A stretch of 64,000 nt of DNA, taken from Diadophis punctatus similis. Taxonomy: Eukaryota > Chordata > Lepidosauria > Squamata > Dipsadidae. Under the pieces are notes generated by a model. That model was given only the letters and a program-made list of their open reading frames with translations, made no database searches and was not told the DNA's origin. The stretch covers positions 240,079,177 through 240,143,176 of the forward strand of contig JALIGW010000002.1 in assembly GCA_023053685.1 (NCBI GenBank), read 5' to 3'. Numbering within the stretch: position 1 is the first letter of the stretch; each line of letters opens with the position of its first letter. Both the position numbers and the translations under genes were made by a program. This document shows positions 24,201-30,764 of this stretch, piece after piece.

Positions 24201-26796
24201 AGGCCACGGCAAATGGGCCAGCTGCTGCACACAGCCAAAAAAGCCAACACAATTCTAGGCTGCATTAACAGAGGGATAGAATCAAGATCACGAGAAGTGT
24301 TAATACCACTTTATAATGCCTTGGTAAGGCCACACTTGGAATACTGCATTCAGTTTTGGTCGCCACAATGTAAAAAGGATGTTGAGACTCTAGAAAGAGT
24401 GCAGAGAAGAACAACAAAGATGATTAGGGGACTGGAGGCTAAAACATATGAAGAACGGTTGCAGGAACTGCGTATGTCTAGTTTAATGAAAAGAAGGACT
24501 AGGGGAGACATGATAGCAGTGTTCCAATATCTCAGGGGCTGCCACAAAGAAGAGGGAGTCAAACTGTTCTCCAAAGCACCTGAGGGTAGAACAAGAAGCA
24601 AAAACTAATCAAGGAGAGAAGCAACTTAGAACTAAGGAGAAATTTCCTGATAGTTAGAACAATTAATCAGTGGAACAGCTTGCCTCCAGAAGTTGTGAAT
24701 CCTCTAACACTGGATGTTTTTAAGAAGATGTTGGATAACCATTTGTCTGAAGTGATGTAGGGTTTCCTGCCTAAGCAGGGGGTTGGACTTGAAGACCTCC
24801 AAGGTCCCTTCCAACTCTGTTATTCTAATCTATTCTATTCTAATACCAAATGGATGCTGGGAGGCCGAGGCAGATTTTTTGAATAGGCCTGTAATTGCGA
24901 GGGTCCTTTTTATTGCTATTTTGATAAATAGAAACTATTATTATTATCTTCAGCCCAACTTGATATGGTAGGAATTACTTATATGTCTAAATGAACCTGC
25001 CAACAGAAAGCCCCACCAACAGGAATATTTTCTAAATATTTCAGCAGGTAAAATTTCCTCTCCAGGAGATCTATTGCTCTTCAAGCCTTTTACAATGAAT
25101 TTCATCATGAACATTTTTGAAGTTAAAAAAATAGGAGACATGTTGTTTGTAAATTTTTTTAAAAAGATAAAGCAGTTAATTAATGTTGTGGTCCCTGCGA
25201 ATTCATAAGACATATGTATGTGTTTTATCAGCTCTAGGTAAGATATGAACCTGGGATTTGTTTACTATAGAAAATATCATTATTTTTGTTAAGATTATAT
25301 ACAAAACATGAGCTTATCAATTGTACCTTCAACTTATATAATTGATTAGACCCAGAGCCTCTCCTAACCTTTCCAAGCATGAAAGCAACAGAAATGATGT
25401 GTGAGAGGATATCACTGCTTTGATCCTAGCCTCCTAAACACTGTGGATCCCAAACCCTAATCATGACACCTACAATGGCCATGGTGAAAAGCAGCTCTTA
25501 ATTTTCAAAGAGAAGATATAGTTGGATCTATCACTTACATACTCACAATCCCACTCAATTTGCCTATAGAAAAACACACATACAAACCTGAGGGACTTTG
25601 TAGGTGTCTCCTAATATCGACATCTGGATGGAGATGTCATTAGCAGTTGCATCAGCAAGAGCCAAAATGTTGTCCTTTCTTCCACAGTTGTAGTTGGGAA
25701 CATTGGCTTCTCCAGTAGAGAGTATCTCCATCAAGGCATCTGAACCCAGAAGTGTGTCCAAACAGTTGTCATGGATGTTATAGCCAAGTGTGAGATTTCC
25801 CAGAAGCTGAGGGTTCTTGTTGGCCACTTGAATATTAAATATGTACCGTAGAAATGTTTGTCCATCAGTAGTCTTACTAGTGTAAAAAAAGTGTCTATGT
25901 TATCATCATCATCATCAACAGCAATAACAAAAAAAATTTCAATTTAATCCTCTTTGTCTCCATAAGCCTTCTGAGTCTTAAGCCAATACTGATCCAAAAT
26001 CAAATGCAAATGATAGTCACCCATCACTATTTCATTTTAATCAGTGTTGGGAAAATTAAGCTTAAGAATCACAAATACACCATTATTTGTAGCAGTACTA
26101 ATTTTCCTATGCCCACTAACTAGGATTCAATATTATTTAATCATTAGAGAAGAACTACCATAATAGCAAGAGGTTGTTTCATAAGTGACCCAGAAAAGAA
26201 TGTGTGTATATGTGTATCCACCCTCTATCCCTATTTTAGGTATTGAATTAGGTATTGAATATGAATAAGCAATTATAAAAATATGGAAATATGCTGGAAG
26301 AAGCAATTACACCCCATTACTTGGGGTGTAATTGCTGGAAGAAGCAATTACACCCGACCCTAAAGTCAATATTCAAGTGATAACTCGGGAGTTATCTTTA
26401 GATTTGAGTCTTCTTCCACAAAATATAACAAAAAGAGAGAAGCCATGGAAATCAAAATGACTCAGGAAAGTAGACAGGTTCTGCAACATAGGAATAAGTG
26501 AAGTAAGAAGAAAAGAAGGAGAGCGTTAGAAGTGCAAACGGAGGGAATGCAACTCCATCCAACTGAATGACTTACAAGCTTGCCTGAATAAAAGGAGCCC
26601 TGTTGAAAGGCAATGTTGTCGTATGTGCTATGCTTGTTACAGTGGTGACTATGCCAATAAGATAATCTCCCGGCCTGTAAAAGCTCCGTGGTCTTTTTTC
26701 ATCCCGGTATTCCAAACTCAGGGGGCACTTCCTTCCAAGCTTCCCAGAGTTTGGCTGGGACATCAGCAGCATCAGAATCAGGAACAGGAGGTCCAT
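5342..26796 (-). CDS. V2R gene A: complete six-exon vomeronasal type-2 receptor
   Basis: Family C GPCR for pheromone-type peptide or other ligands, expected on the dendrites of vomeronasal sensory neurons. Exons (high to low) are 26796-26576, 25876-25588, 23787-22996, 11891-11679, 8826-8700 and 6252-5342. All introns are GT-AG and the phases agree. The exons sum to 2553 nt, giving 850 residues plus stop, which is normal for the family. Order: signal peptide, ligand-binding lobes (about 74-505), nine-cysteine domain with all nine Cys (exons 5 and 6), and seven helices in the last exon ending in P-K-C-Y...R-P-D-L-N-T. I saw no stop or frameshift. Intron 3 is 11.1 kb because of nested transposons. 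Exon 4 is unusually divergent. Paralog of gene B, on the same strand. Confidence 0.9.
6740..6930 (-). mobile_element. tRNA-derived SINE (fragment)
   Basis: On the minus strand a tRNA-like head is readable: an A-box-like GGCCTAGTGG and a B-box-like GAGTTCAATCC about 30 bases later. A body follows that runs toward the oldest part near 6740. It lies in gene A intron 5. Confidence 0.55.
7024..7263. repeat. block-structured pentanucleotide array
   Basis: About 48 five-base units arranged as homogeneous blocks: GATTA-type units, then GAATA, GAATG, GGATG and again GAATA. It abuts the 3' end of the minus-strand CR1 fragment at 7264-7480. Confidence 0.95.
7264..7480 (-). mobile_element. CR1 (snake L3-type) LINE 3' end
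   Basis: Reads on the minus strand as the CR1 C-terminal coding tail and 3' UTR, with the diagnostic tract GAAGACCCCCAAGGTCCCTT followed by CCAACTCTGTTATTCTA. It is truncated and non-coding, and its tail runs into the pentanucleotide array. Confidence 0.85.
7859..8118. mobile_element. hAT miniature element (family 1)
   Basis: Terminal inverted repeats CAGGGGTGGGTTC and GAACCCACCACTG, and an interior with tracts containing TGCGCA. No clear 8-bp target duplication remains at this copy. It lies in gene A intron 5. Confidence 0.75.
8285..8653. mobile_element. hAT miniature element (family 3, CAGAGGTGTCAAA type)
   Basis: Starts CAGAGGTGTCAAATTC and ends GAGTTTGACACTCCTG (imperfect inverted termini). 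It is flanked by CTCTGGAT and CGCTGGAT, an 8-bp target duplication with one mismatch, as expected for hAT insertion. Confidence 0.75.
8700..8826 (-). CDS. V2R gene A exon 5 (nine-cysteine domain)
   Basis: 127 nt in phase 0, from acceptor TTAG to donor GTGTGT. It encodes six of the nine cysteines of the NCD3G linker ([14 protein letters not shown]) that couples ligand binding to the helices. It has the same length as gene B exon 5. Confidence 0.92.
8905..9116 (+). mobile_element. Rex1-like LINE 3' UTR fragment
   Basis: Matches the 3' end of the Rex1-like element at 55860-56040: ATGATTTGATTGCTTATTTG, then GAGAGCATATGCACCA, CAAATTCCTTGTGTGTCCAA and CACTTGGCCAATAAAG. It is followed directly by (TTCTA)n. 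Confidence 0.7.
9117..9201. repeat. (TTCTA)n microsatellite seeded from a LINE tail
   Basis: About 17 pentanucleotide units immediately 3' of the AATAAAGAA tail of the Rex1-like fragment. Confidence 0.95.
9368..10155 (+). mobile_element. CR1 LINE 3' portion, split by a hAT element
   Basis: Encodes the degraded C terminus of CR1 ORF2 ([17 protein letters not shown]). It is interrupted by the hAT element at 9674-10096, then resumes with the 3' UTR (AGGGTTTCCTGCTCC...CAAGGTCCCTTCTGACTC). Confidence 0.8.
9674..10096. mobile_element. hAT miniature element (family 2, CAGTGATGGCGAACC)
   Basis: Perfect inverted termini CAGTGATGGCGAACC and GGTTCGCCATCACTG, with the 8-bp duplication GTGTAGGG on both sides (9666-9673, 10097-10104). 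It is inserted in the CR1 tail, so it is younger than that CR1. Confidence 0.92.
10203..10340 (+). mobile_element. short Rex1-like LINE tail with (TTCTA)n
   Basis: A very short 3' tail (CAAATTCCTTGTGTGTCCAA through AATAAAGAA) followed by about 19 TTCTA units to 10340. Confidence 0.75.
10841..10896. mobile_element. hAT family 1 terminal fragment
   Basis: Contains CTACTGGTTCGGGCGAACCG and GTCCGAACCGG, the conserved near-terminal block of family 1 elements. The end is degraded. Confidence 0.5.
11342..11610. mobile_element. hAT miniature element (CAGGGTGAAAT variant)
   Basis: Starts CAGGGTGAAAT and ends ATTTCACCACTG. It is flanked by the perfect 8-bp duplication GGCTTAGC (11334-11341 and 11611-11618). 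It is inserted only 68 bp from the 3' splice end of gene A exon 4. Confidence 0.85.
11679..11891 (-). CDS. V2R gene A exon 4 (divergent)
   Basis: 213 nt, phase 0 at both ends, from acceptor CCAG to donor GTAAGA. It encodes 71 residues of the C-terminal part of the ligand-binding lobe. The pattern D-Q-N-G-D-L-A-A-D and the W-V-F-F following are recognisable against gene B's N-E-N-G-L-L-V-A-D and W-V-I-F, but the exon is 5 codons shorter than gene B exon 4 and the second half is poorly conserved and Arg-rich. It is open and in phase, so it is likely used. Confidence 0.82.
12254..12736. mobile_element. hAT miniature element (family 2, older copy)
   Basis: Termini CCGTGATGGTGAACC and GGTTTGCCATCACTG are diverged from the 9674 copy. 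The flanks ATCTAGCA and TTCTAGCA form an 8-bp duplication with one mismatch. It contains a poly-G run near 12610. Confidence 0.8.
12795..13365 (+). mobile_element. L1 LINE 3' fragment
   Basis: A degraded C terminus of L1 ORF2 on the plus strand (readable in broken frames, for example K-W-K-D-P and [11 protein letters not shown]), followed by an AT-rich 3' end with CAATAAAAAGG near 13338. Confidence 0.6.
13470..13530 (+). mobile_element. CR1 3' tail fragment
   Basis: Contains GGGGGTTGGACTAGATGACC and CAAGGTCCCTTCCAACTCTG, the CR1 3' end signature. Confidence 0.7.
14028..14137 (+). repeat. DIRS left inverted terminal repeat
   Basis: 110 bp, the exact reverse complement of 20274-20383. It includes a TATAAATA sequence at 14097-14104, a plausible core promoter element. 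Confidence 0.93.
14138..15250 (+). other. DIRS 5' untranslated region
   Basis: GC-rich leader between the left repeat and the Gag-like ORF. Several shorter open frames occur, but none shows a domain I recognise. Confidence 0.6.
15251..16981 (+). CDS. DIRS ORF1, Gag-like protein
   Basis: 576 residues from the first ATG. A second in-frame ATG at 15323 (M-T-D-R-S-H) is an equally good start. The N-terminal third is Ser/Arg/Pro-rich. Residues about 195-245 are strongly acidic ([11 protein letters not shown]) and residues about 510-576 are Gly/Arg/Gln-rich, typical of nucleic-acid binding. No zinc knuckle is visible. By position and composition it is the structural protein of the DIRS element. 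It overlaps ORF2 by 104 nt in another frame. Confidence 0.8.
   Translation: MGVSSASGHFVQHFSLHSESLLISMTDRSHRSGKAKAKTTRPHSDPSDSLRAASPSAARDRSPIRSQSPDPSTRDRAPRDRQIPESGDRPASRQDRVYTPRHQQPQSPDNVSIDNANLQKSRADVWGPKGGCRGQVTTKGSTKDPFQSKKLQDRIDMAIRQGIEAGMRAMTGVSHKQSTYVNPPQEQPLTDFVSHEREGEEDDEDEVEESLTVPSDDSDQEEDLRIALPELAMSEDEDLGPEPAVSSNLFQPALFRSLLHKAKTTANLVTPTGASEPTPEPDPMFEPTASQTDIVPAPKLFVEEVLKQWRNPTSGSLSNVTDKRFYNVDSALAQHLTVPPVDSPVLTLFSNGQMPGEPEDLLRAEDRKTEATLQRTHQAAAWALKASSTASFFCRTTVKWLYALQDHLPPSDLRAHQDINKLLAAAQFTSDATLQSARFAARAMASSVVARCMAWLRTWSTDVKYKWKLAAGPVASQALFGEPLNRILVETKDKKKVLPSGSRKAPFRPTSFPRRNYRGGYQGQNRAQSTSQSNFQGQSQGQYGARQKFSSDRPFRGNQFKRPFRGAGGRSFCRNK
16878..18869 (+). CDS. DIRS ORF2: reverse transcriptase, RNase H, methyltransferase-like
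   Basis: 663 residues. RT motifs: [12 protein letters not shown] (motif A Asp at 176), [11 protein letters not shown] (about 206-216) and the catalytic box Y-L-D-D at 240-243. RNase H acidic residues: D405 in T-T-D-A-S, E437 in I-L-E-L-R, D462 in L-T-D-N and D513 in A-D-W-L-S-R. The C terminus (about 540-620), with I-D-L-F-A-T, L-L-Y-A-F-P-P and L-A-P-N-W-P-R-R, matches the methyltransferase-like domain characteristic of DIRS proteins. All catalytic motifs are present. The true start is uncertain because the frame overlaps ORF1 and may be reached by frameshifting or reinitiation. Confidence 0.93.
   Translation: MGHVRNSLLTGLSGATNSNGPLEGPAVAPSAGINRSPADPPIGGRLAVYASRWEEITNDAWVCRTLKSGLSLEFLSTPPRFFLRCPLSSNPQKRVLMNQAIQHLLEIRAIQWVPEDQQGQGFYSILFVVPKSSGGWRAILDLKRLNRYIVHKKFKMHTLHSILASIRKGDLLSSIDLSEAYLHIPIRPSHRQYLRFCYAGVHYEYGALPFGLSSAPRVFTKVLAALTAHLRSIPIRIQCYLDDILISSASPSQAERDVQVVLHTLDHLGFLVNRPKSQLTPSTRIVHLGAIIDSLECKVYLSQDRRDSLLELTQQVLSQHLVPLNLLSSLLGKMISAIHIVPWAHLHSRDLQWLLLPYQRQGRANAPTKVRPQASVRESLKWWTMSAVHRGTCFLPPQQIVVTTDASLSGWGAHADSLVAQGTWSQSEATLSINILELRAVTLALQEFCPLVENSHVLVLTDNVATKAHINRQGGTMSGQLMTEAMQLGLWAERHLLSLEAEHISGVDNDTADWLSRNQIDNSEWSLHPDLFTQLVGQFGQPVIDLFATPGNAQLPRFMSRYRMQGAEGTDALRCRWPRGLLYAFPPTPIIPQVIRKLLEERAEMVLLAPNWPRRAWYSDLVSLSISPPWRIPPTEWSLLQGSVQHPEPQWLQLTAWHLSGSL
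18605..19939 (+). CDS. DIRS ORF3: tyrosine recombinase
   Basis: 444 residues from this ATG; the N-terminal 80 overlap ORF2 in another frame, so the functional start may be later. A SAM-like N domain is seen at about 100-190 ([10 protein letters not shown]). The catalytic domain has R242 in S-A-H-R-I-S-E-L, H371-x-x-R374 in A-H-S-T-R, W397 and the nucleophile Y407 in V-R-H-Y-R-L-D. This enzyme would integrate the circular DNA form of the element. The conserved tetrad is intact. Confidence 0.93.
   Translation: MAPRVALCFSPDPHHSAGHPEIAGGESRDGPSGTQLAKESVVLRPSLPVDLPPLEDPSDRVVAFAGVSAASRTSVAATDRLALERLTLRSRQIPEDVLEVLLDSRRPSTQRIYTASWKAFCSWCAREGHSPLDLSIINVLQFLRQGLAKGLSPSTLRRQVAALSTVLSCPSLGTLSAHPLISRFLKGAVNRCPPVVHRYPTWDLTKVLSALTGGVFEPLESISLAHLSYKVVFLVAVTSAHRISELAALSVRGDLCVFHQDRVVLRLDPTFLPKVNSYFHRAQEIVLPSFYPTPSSDIEKQWHLLDVRRALDIYVQRTSAIHKTEALFVSFHATSLGRKASSVMVGRWIRNVISVAYEQLSLPRPTRITAHSTRSAATTAAWNTRASIEEICRAATWASPTPFVRHYRLDAFASQEADFGRRVLEQVTLQGGGPSQNQDALPGD
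19956..20048. repeat. DIRS internal complementary region
   Basis: The first part (19956 to about 19992) is the reverse complement of the element's left outer end (14014-14052). The second part (about 19993-20048) is the reverse complement of the right outer end (20365-20420). Together they represent a left-right junction, as expected for the template that rebuilds DIRS termini. Confidence 0.88.
20274..20383 (-). repeat. DIRS right inverted terminal repeat
   Basis: 110 bp, identical in reverse complement to 14028-14137. Confidence 0.93.
20433..20829 (+). mobile_element. solo LTR (retrovirus-like or Gypsy-like)
   Basis: 397 bp bounded by TGTCAGG and CCTGACA, with AATAAA at 20757-20762. The flanks TCCCA and TCGCA fit a 5-bp target duplication with one change. 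No internal coding region accompanies it. It lies within the hAT element, 9 bp from the DIRS right end. Confidence 0.6.
21217..21335 (+). mobile_element. CR1 3' tail fragment
   Basis: Contains GATTGGATAACCATTTGTCT, the GGGGGTTGGACTAGAAGACC tract and CAAGGTCCCTTCCAACTCTG, followed by a short TTCTA run. Confidence 0.8.
21340..22225 (+). mobile_element. CR1 LINE, C-terminal half of ORF2 and 3' UTR
   Basis: Degenerate at first, then open at 21590-22154 in two frames. It encodes [28 protein letters not shown] and [13 protein letters not shown], the typical CR1 C terminus. It is not coding-competent. It lies in gene A intron 3. Confidence 0.85.
22403..22852 (+). mobile_element. solo LTR with 5-bp target duplication
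   Basis: 450 bp from TGTCAGG to CTTACA, flanked by CATAG at 22398-22402 and again at 22853-22857. It has AATAAAAG at 22776-22783. It is the remnant of recombination between two LTRs of an endogenous retroelement. It lies in gene A intron 3, 143 bp before exon 3's donor side. Confidence 0.75.
22996..23787 (-). CDS. V2R gene A exon 3 (ligand-binding domain)
   Basis: 792 nt (264 codons), phase 0 at both ends, from acceptor TTTCAG to donor GTATGA. It encodes most of the bilobed extracellular domain: H-F-G-W-T-F-I-G-L (the family H-F-x-W motif), then N-G-E-N-F-M-R-T, and ends A-L-K-A-A-Y-S-S-R...L-Q-P-W-Q, the standard end of V2R exon 3. It is uninterrupted. The counterpart in gene B is 57876-58694 (273 codons). 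Confidence 0.95.
23889..23970. mobile_element. DNA transposon terminal fragment (family uncertain)
   Basis: CGCATTTTTCGGAGTATAAG with a partial inverted match GTGCGTCTTATAC further on. It resembles the ends of a DNA transposon, but I could not assign the family. Confidence 0.35.
23990..24221. repeat. degenerate GC-rich minisatellite
   Basis: Imperfect repeats built on GGCAAATGG and GCAAACGGGC words (about 10-20 bp period), unlike the flanking AT-rich intron. It directly abuts the CR1 at 24222. Confidence 0.6.
24222..24840 (+). mobile_element. CR1 LINE 3' part
   Basis: Encodes [19 protein letters not shown] through [13 protein letters not shown], then breaks near 24605. The 3' UTR with GGGGGTTGGACTTGAAGACC and a short TTCTA tail follow. 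It lies in gene A intron 2 or the border region beyond exon 3. Confidence 0.85.
25588..25876 (-). CDS. V2R gene A exon 2
   Basis: 289 nt from acceptor CTAG to donor GTTTGT. It starts with one base of a split codon and ends in phase 0. It encodes the start of ligand-binding lobe 1: [29 protein letters not shown] and K-V-P-Q, all standard V2R exon 2 landmarks. Confidence 0.92.
26287..26356. repeat. imperfect palindrome plus direct repeat
   Basis: GCAATTACACCCC and GGGGTGTAATTGC form a hairpin with a short loop. GCTGGAAGAAGCAATTACAC occurs twice in direct orientation. It lies in gene A intron 1; function unknown. Confidence 0.6.
26576..26796 (-). CDS. V2R gene A exon 1 (signal peptide)
   Basis: 221 nt beginning with the ATG at 26796. 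The first 13 residues are strongly hydrophobic ([12 protein letters not shown]). R-K-C-P-L-S-L-E and Y-R-P-G-D follow. It ends two bases into a codon at the strong donor GTAAGT (26575-26570). This is the best start because it gives a signal peptide of normal length matching gene B. Confidence 0.9.
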
Positions 26797-28301
26797 AATT
26801 CATGGGGCTGGATCAGTACCCTCCACGTTTCTGAAGAAGAAAAAGAAGAATTAGAATTCAAAGCATCCTCATGAGGTGGAAATGCCAGTGGCTTTCCTGA
26901 TTCAGACAGAGACAAACTGAGCTTCACCTAGAAAGGAGAGAAATAGACATTCAAAAGCACAGCCCCTGCCTGTCCCTTAATTTATGCCACACAGAATATG
27001 ACCTGAGGCATTTTTCCTTTTCTGATGCAAGATCTCTTTCATGGTTTTTTTCGATCTGATGTTTACATCAAAGGCAAGAAGTAGCAGAAGAGGTCTCAGA
27101 GACCAGAATGGTGAAAATTGCAGTGAGAAACAACATTTCCTCTTGGGATCCTGAAATTGTTCCAACGCTCCATGTCTAAAGGGACAACTGTAGAAAATCA
27201 TCTTAGTAAAAAAAAAATCACAAATCCATCCCTGGGGACACTGTACCGCAGTGTTTGTGCTTTTTCCTGTCAGGTCTTGTCCAGAAAGTGGTGCTGGAGG
27301 AAGATAGTGTAGAAAGTTAGCACCCACTCCTCTCCTAGAAGAATGAAATGAATATTTTTAGGAAATATTAAAAAGGCAGAATATTATATTTCCCTAAAGA
27401 GAGGAATGGAGAAACATGTTCTTGGAGGGAGAAAGCAGCACCCACCTTTTCTTAATAGCCCACAGCACTTAAGAGATAAAGAGATAGATAGCTCTATTCA
27501 TAAGCAAATACCCTGATCCAAGATCTAACAAAGGTAGGATTAGCCCTCAGCCACAATAGGAATTGCCCAACACCCTTTCAGAACATAAGCCTCTTCACTG
27601 CATCATCTCAGCAGTTCAAATTTCAACCAAACATGGGAGCTCAGACAACCTATAGAGCTAGCTATGACCCCTACATAACCCCTACATGGCCCCATGGGAG
27701 TCTGACAACAGCCAATAGAATACATGTTCTTGCATAGGAACAGGAAGCTCTCTTGCACAGGAACAGGAAGCTCAAGTGCAAAGCCCAAGAGAAGGTATAA
27801 CGCCCCCCTCTCAACTCCATGTGATCAGCTGCCCAGAATCACACGTGCTTGATGGTTCTGCTTCATCAATAAAAGGACCTTCTTTCCAATCAGCCTCCAG
27901 CCTCCATTTTGTCTCCAGTGCCTTTCTCCTGGCTTGGAACTGAACCATTTCAGATTAACAGAGTTGGAAGGGACCTTATAAGTCATCTAGTCCAACCCCC
28001 CCCCCCAGCCCAAGCAGGAGACCCTACACCATTTCTGACAAATGGCAGTCCAATCTATTCTTGAAAGCCTCCAGTGATGAAGCTCCCACAACTTCCGAAG
28101 GTAAGTTTTCGGAGATCTCCTCTTGGGATCCTGAACTTTGTAAAGGGACAGCTGCAGAATCTTAGCATCTTAGTGAACAATCACAAATTCTGTAGTGGTT
28201 GTGGTCATTCTTATCAGGACACGTTCAGAAAGTGATACTGGGGTAAGATAGTTCAACACCCAGATAATGTCTTCTGCTGTCCATCAAAGTAGGATCTTGT
28301 C
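26797..28301. other. upstream region of gene A
   Basis: No coding exon is seen. A block near 27140-27330 (from TCTTGGGATCCTGAA onward) recurs in diverged form at 28120-28290, an apparent duplication split by a CR1 tail at 27953-28100. An AATAAAAGG signal near 27870 may mark an LTR end. Confidence 0.45.
27953..28100 (-). mobile_element. CR1 3' tail fragment
   Basis: Minus-strand CR1 3' end with AACAGAGTTGGAAGGGACCT on the plus strand and a run of C at about 28000. Confidence 0.75.
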
Positions 28302-28672
28302 CAGGGGTGGGTTCTAATTTACCCCGCTGCCGGTTTGCTTCCTCCCTCGCTGCATGGCCATGCTGCATGGGCACGGGCGTGCTTCATGCAGACGTGGGCG
28401 CGCAGTGCCAAAAAAAATTCCCCCCCCCAAAAGCCAAAAACAAGATGGTGACACATGCGCAGTGCCGGTAACTCGACTGCTGCACATGTGAAGAAGGAAA
28501 AAACCCAGGAAAAAAATTCCACCAATTTTTTTTTGAAAAAATAATTCTAATTTTTTTTAAAAAAAGATGGCGGAGCCCACGGACAGGCACCGACCAAACC
28601 GGTTCCATGATGTCATTGTGACATCACCAGCGGGTTGCTACCGGTTCAGGTGGACTGGTCTGAACCGGGAGG
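28302..28672. mobile_element. hAT family 1 element, 3' end missing
   Basis: Starts CAGGGGTGGGTTC, with interior CACATGCGCAG and CTGAACCGGGAGGA near the end. The terminal ACCCACCTCTG is lost where the L2 LINE begins. Confidence 0.7.
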
Positions 28673-29482
28673 ATTCCAAGAGTTCCCCCTCTATCATTAT
28701 CTGGCATTTCCGGTTGCTGGACGTCACGGGGGAGAGGTGCCTGACTTTAATCAACTGCGCAGGCCTCTTTTTTGTTCAACCTCCCCCCCATTGCTATCTT
28801 TGGGTTGCGTAAACGAGTCTAGCGACCGCATTGAAAATGTGGAACTTCCCCCTGACTAGAGGACAATTGCAGATTGTGGGGACTGAAACCTTGGTTCCCC
28901 TAAAGCCATTGGAAGAAGGGAGGCTCTTTTCCTCTCAGACTTTAGAACGCCCTGGAAAGCTGAGTCGATGCGAAGAACTTGCTCTCCTAGCACACACATC
29001 CCTCATTTGGAGGACTTTGCCTTCCGTTTATAATCCTATTTTAATCTGTACCCTCCTCCTCCGAGGTGTGATATGGGTTTGAATGTGTAAGTGGATGAGT
29101 GAGATGGATGTGTATGTGCTGTATGATTAGAGAAAATGGAAGAGTTAGGGGTTGGGTCTCCACCCCCACTCGCTGAGTGTAGAAACAGAAGCGGGGGGGT
29201 GGCGGAGCGAAATTACCCTGACCAGTGAGAATGGTATGCATGGCCTGCAGGAAAGGAGGGGGACCAGCGGGGGGGAGGGGGTCTCTGGTGGGGATGAGAG
29301 CCGGAACATCTCGGTCATAATGGGAAGAGGCAGATATGGCGGGAGCAGAGGGGTGGGCCACTCTCGGGGAATAAGACCTCGCTGTTTACAAGCGATCCCT
29401 TGTTCCGCCCCCTCCGATCCGATTCCATCTTGCTCAACCCGGATACCTGGCAACCAAGGTTCTCAGGGCCCTGGGCTCAGGA

Positions 29483-30386
29483 TGCTGCTGCTTAACGCCA
29501 GGTCAATTATCAACAAAGCCCCCCTGATACGTGATTTAATCACAGAGGAGGGGGCAGACCTGGTGTGTGTTACTGAGACCTGGCTGGGGTAGGAGGGGGG
29601 AGTAGCTCTCTCCGAGATATGCCCAGCTGGTTTCTCGGTGCAGCATCATTCTCGACCCCAGGGAAGGGGGGGAGGAGTGGCAATAATAACGTGCAGAAAT
29701 CTGCATCCTCGTAGGATCCCTGCCCCGGAGATTGTTGGGTGTGAGATGCTCCTTCTGAAGTTGGACTTAGGGGTGCAGGTGGGCCTTTTCTTAATGTACC
29801 TGCCTCCCAGCTGCGTAAGTAAGGCCCTGCCTGAGCTGCTCGAGGCAGTAGCCGGCTTGGCAGTTGAGTTCCCTAGGCTTATGGTGCTGGGGGACTTCAA
29901 CTTGCCATCTGCTGGCGAAACCTCTGGGGTAGCTCAGGAGTTCATGGATTCCATGACAACCATGGACCTGACCCAAGTAATCCAGGGTCCGACTCATGAG
30001 GGTGGTCACATGCTCGACCTAGTGTTTCTTTCGGGGCGGTGGAGAGATGATCTGAAGATAAAGGACATAGTCATCACCCCACTGTCATGGTCAGATCATT
30101 TCCTACTGAGGTTGGATTTCGCAGCCCCATTCCTCCCCCGCAGGGAGGCAGGACCGACTAGGTGGTTCCGCCCCAGGCGCCTAATGGAACCGGAAGGATT
30201 CCAGAGGGAACTTGGGGAAATACCTGAAACCCTGGTACACAATTCGGCTGATTCCCTGGTGGCCGCTTGGAACACCGCAGCATCAAGGGCTTTAGAACGA
30301 ATTGCGCCTAAGCGACCTCTCCGTGGCAGTGGATCCCGGAAAGCTCAGTTTACCGAGGAGCTCGGTTTACCGAGGAGCTCCGGGAG
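29483..30386 (+). pseudogene. L2 endonuclease domain (broken)
   Basis: Apurinic/apyrimidinic-type endonuclease that would nick the target for reverse transcription. Catalytic-type motifs include T-E-T-W, G-D-F-N-L-P and W-S-D-H-F. It is interrupted by one stop after T-E-T-W-L-G and ends in the 17-bp duplication frameshift. Confidence 0.8.
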
Positions 30387-30764
30387 ATGAAATGCCAGAA
30401 GAGACGTCTGCAGCGCCGCTGGAGGGCCAGCAAAACCGAATCTGACCGAACACTATTAAGAATTTACATCAGATCTTATTTAGTGGCGATAAGAGTGGCA
30501 AAACGATCCTATTTTTCCGCTCTTATTGCATCCGCAGATTCTCACCCAGCCGCCTTGTTTAGGGTGACTCGCTCCCTCCTTGCTAAAGGGTGGAGCGAGG
30601 AACACTTACAAGGCAGAGCTGAGGAATTCACAGAGTTTCTGTCGGATAAAGTTGCTCAGATTCGGTCGAACCTGGACTCTGGGTGGGCAGAGTCTATAGA
30701 GTTGACAGGGGCAAGTCTTAGTCCACCATTATGGTAAGAGTTTGGGCCTGTTTCTCCCAAGGAT

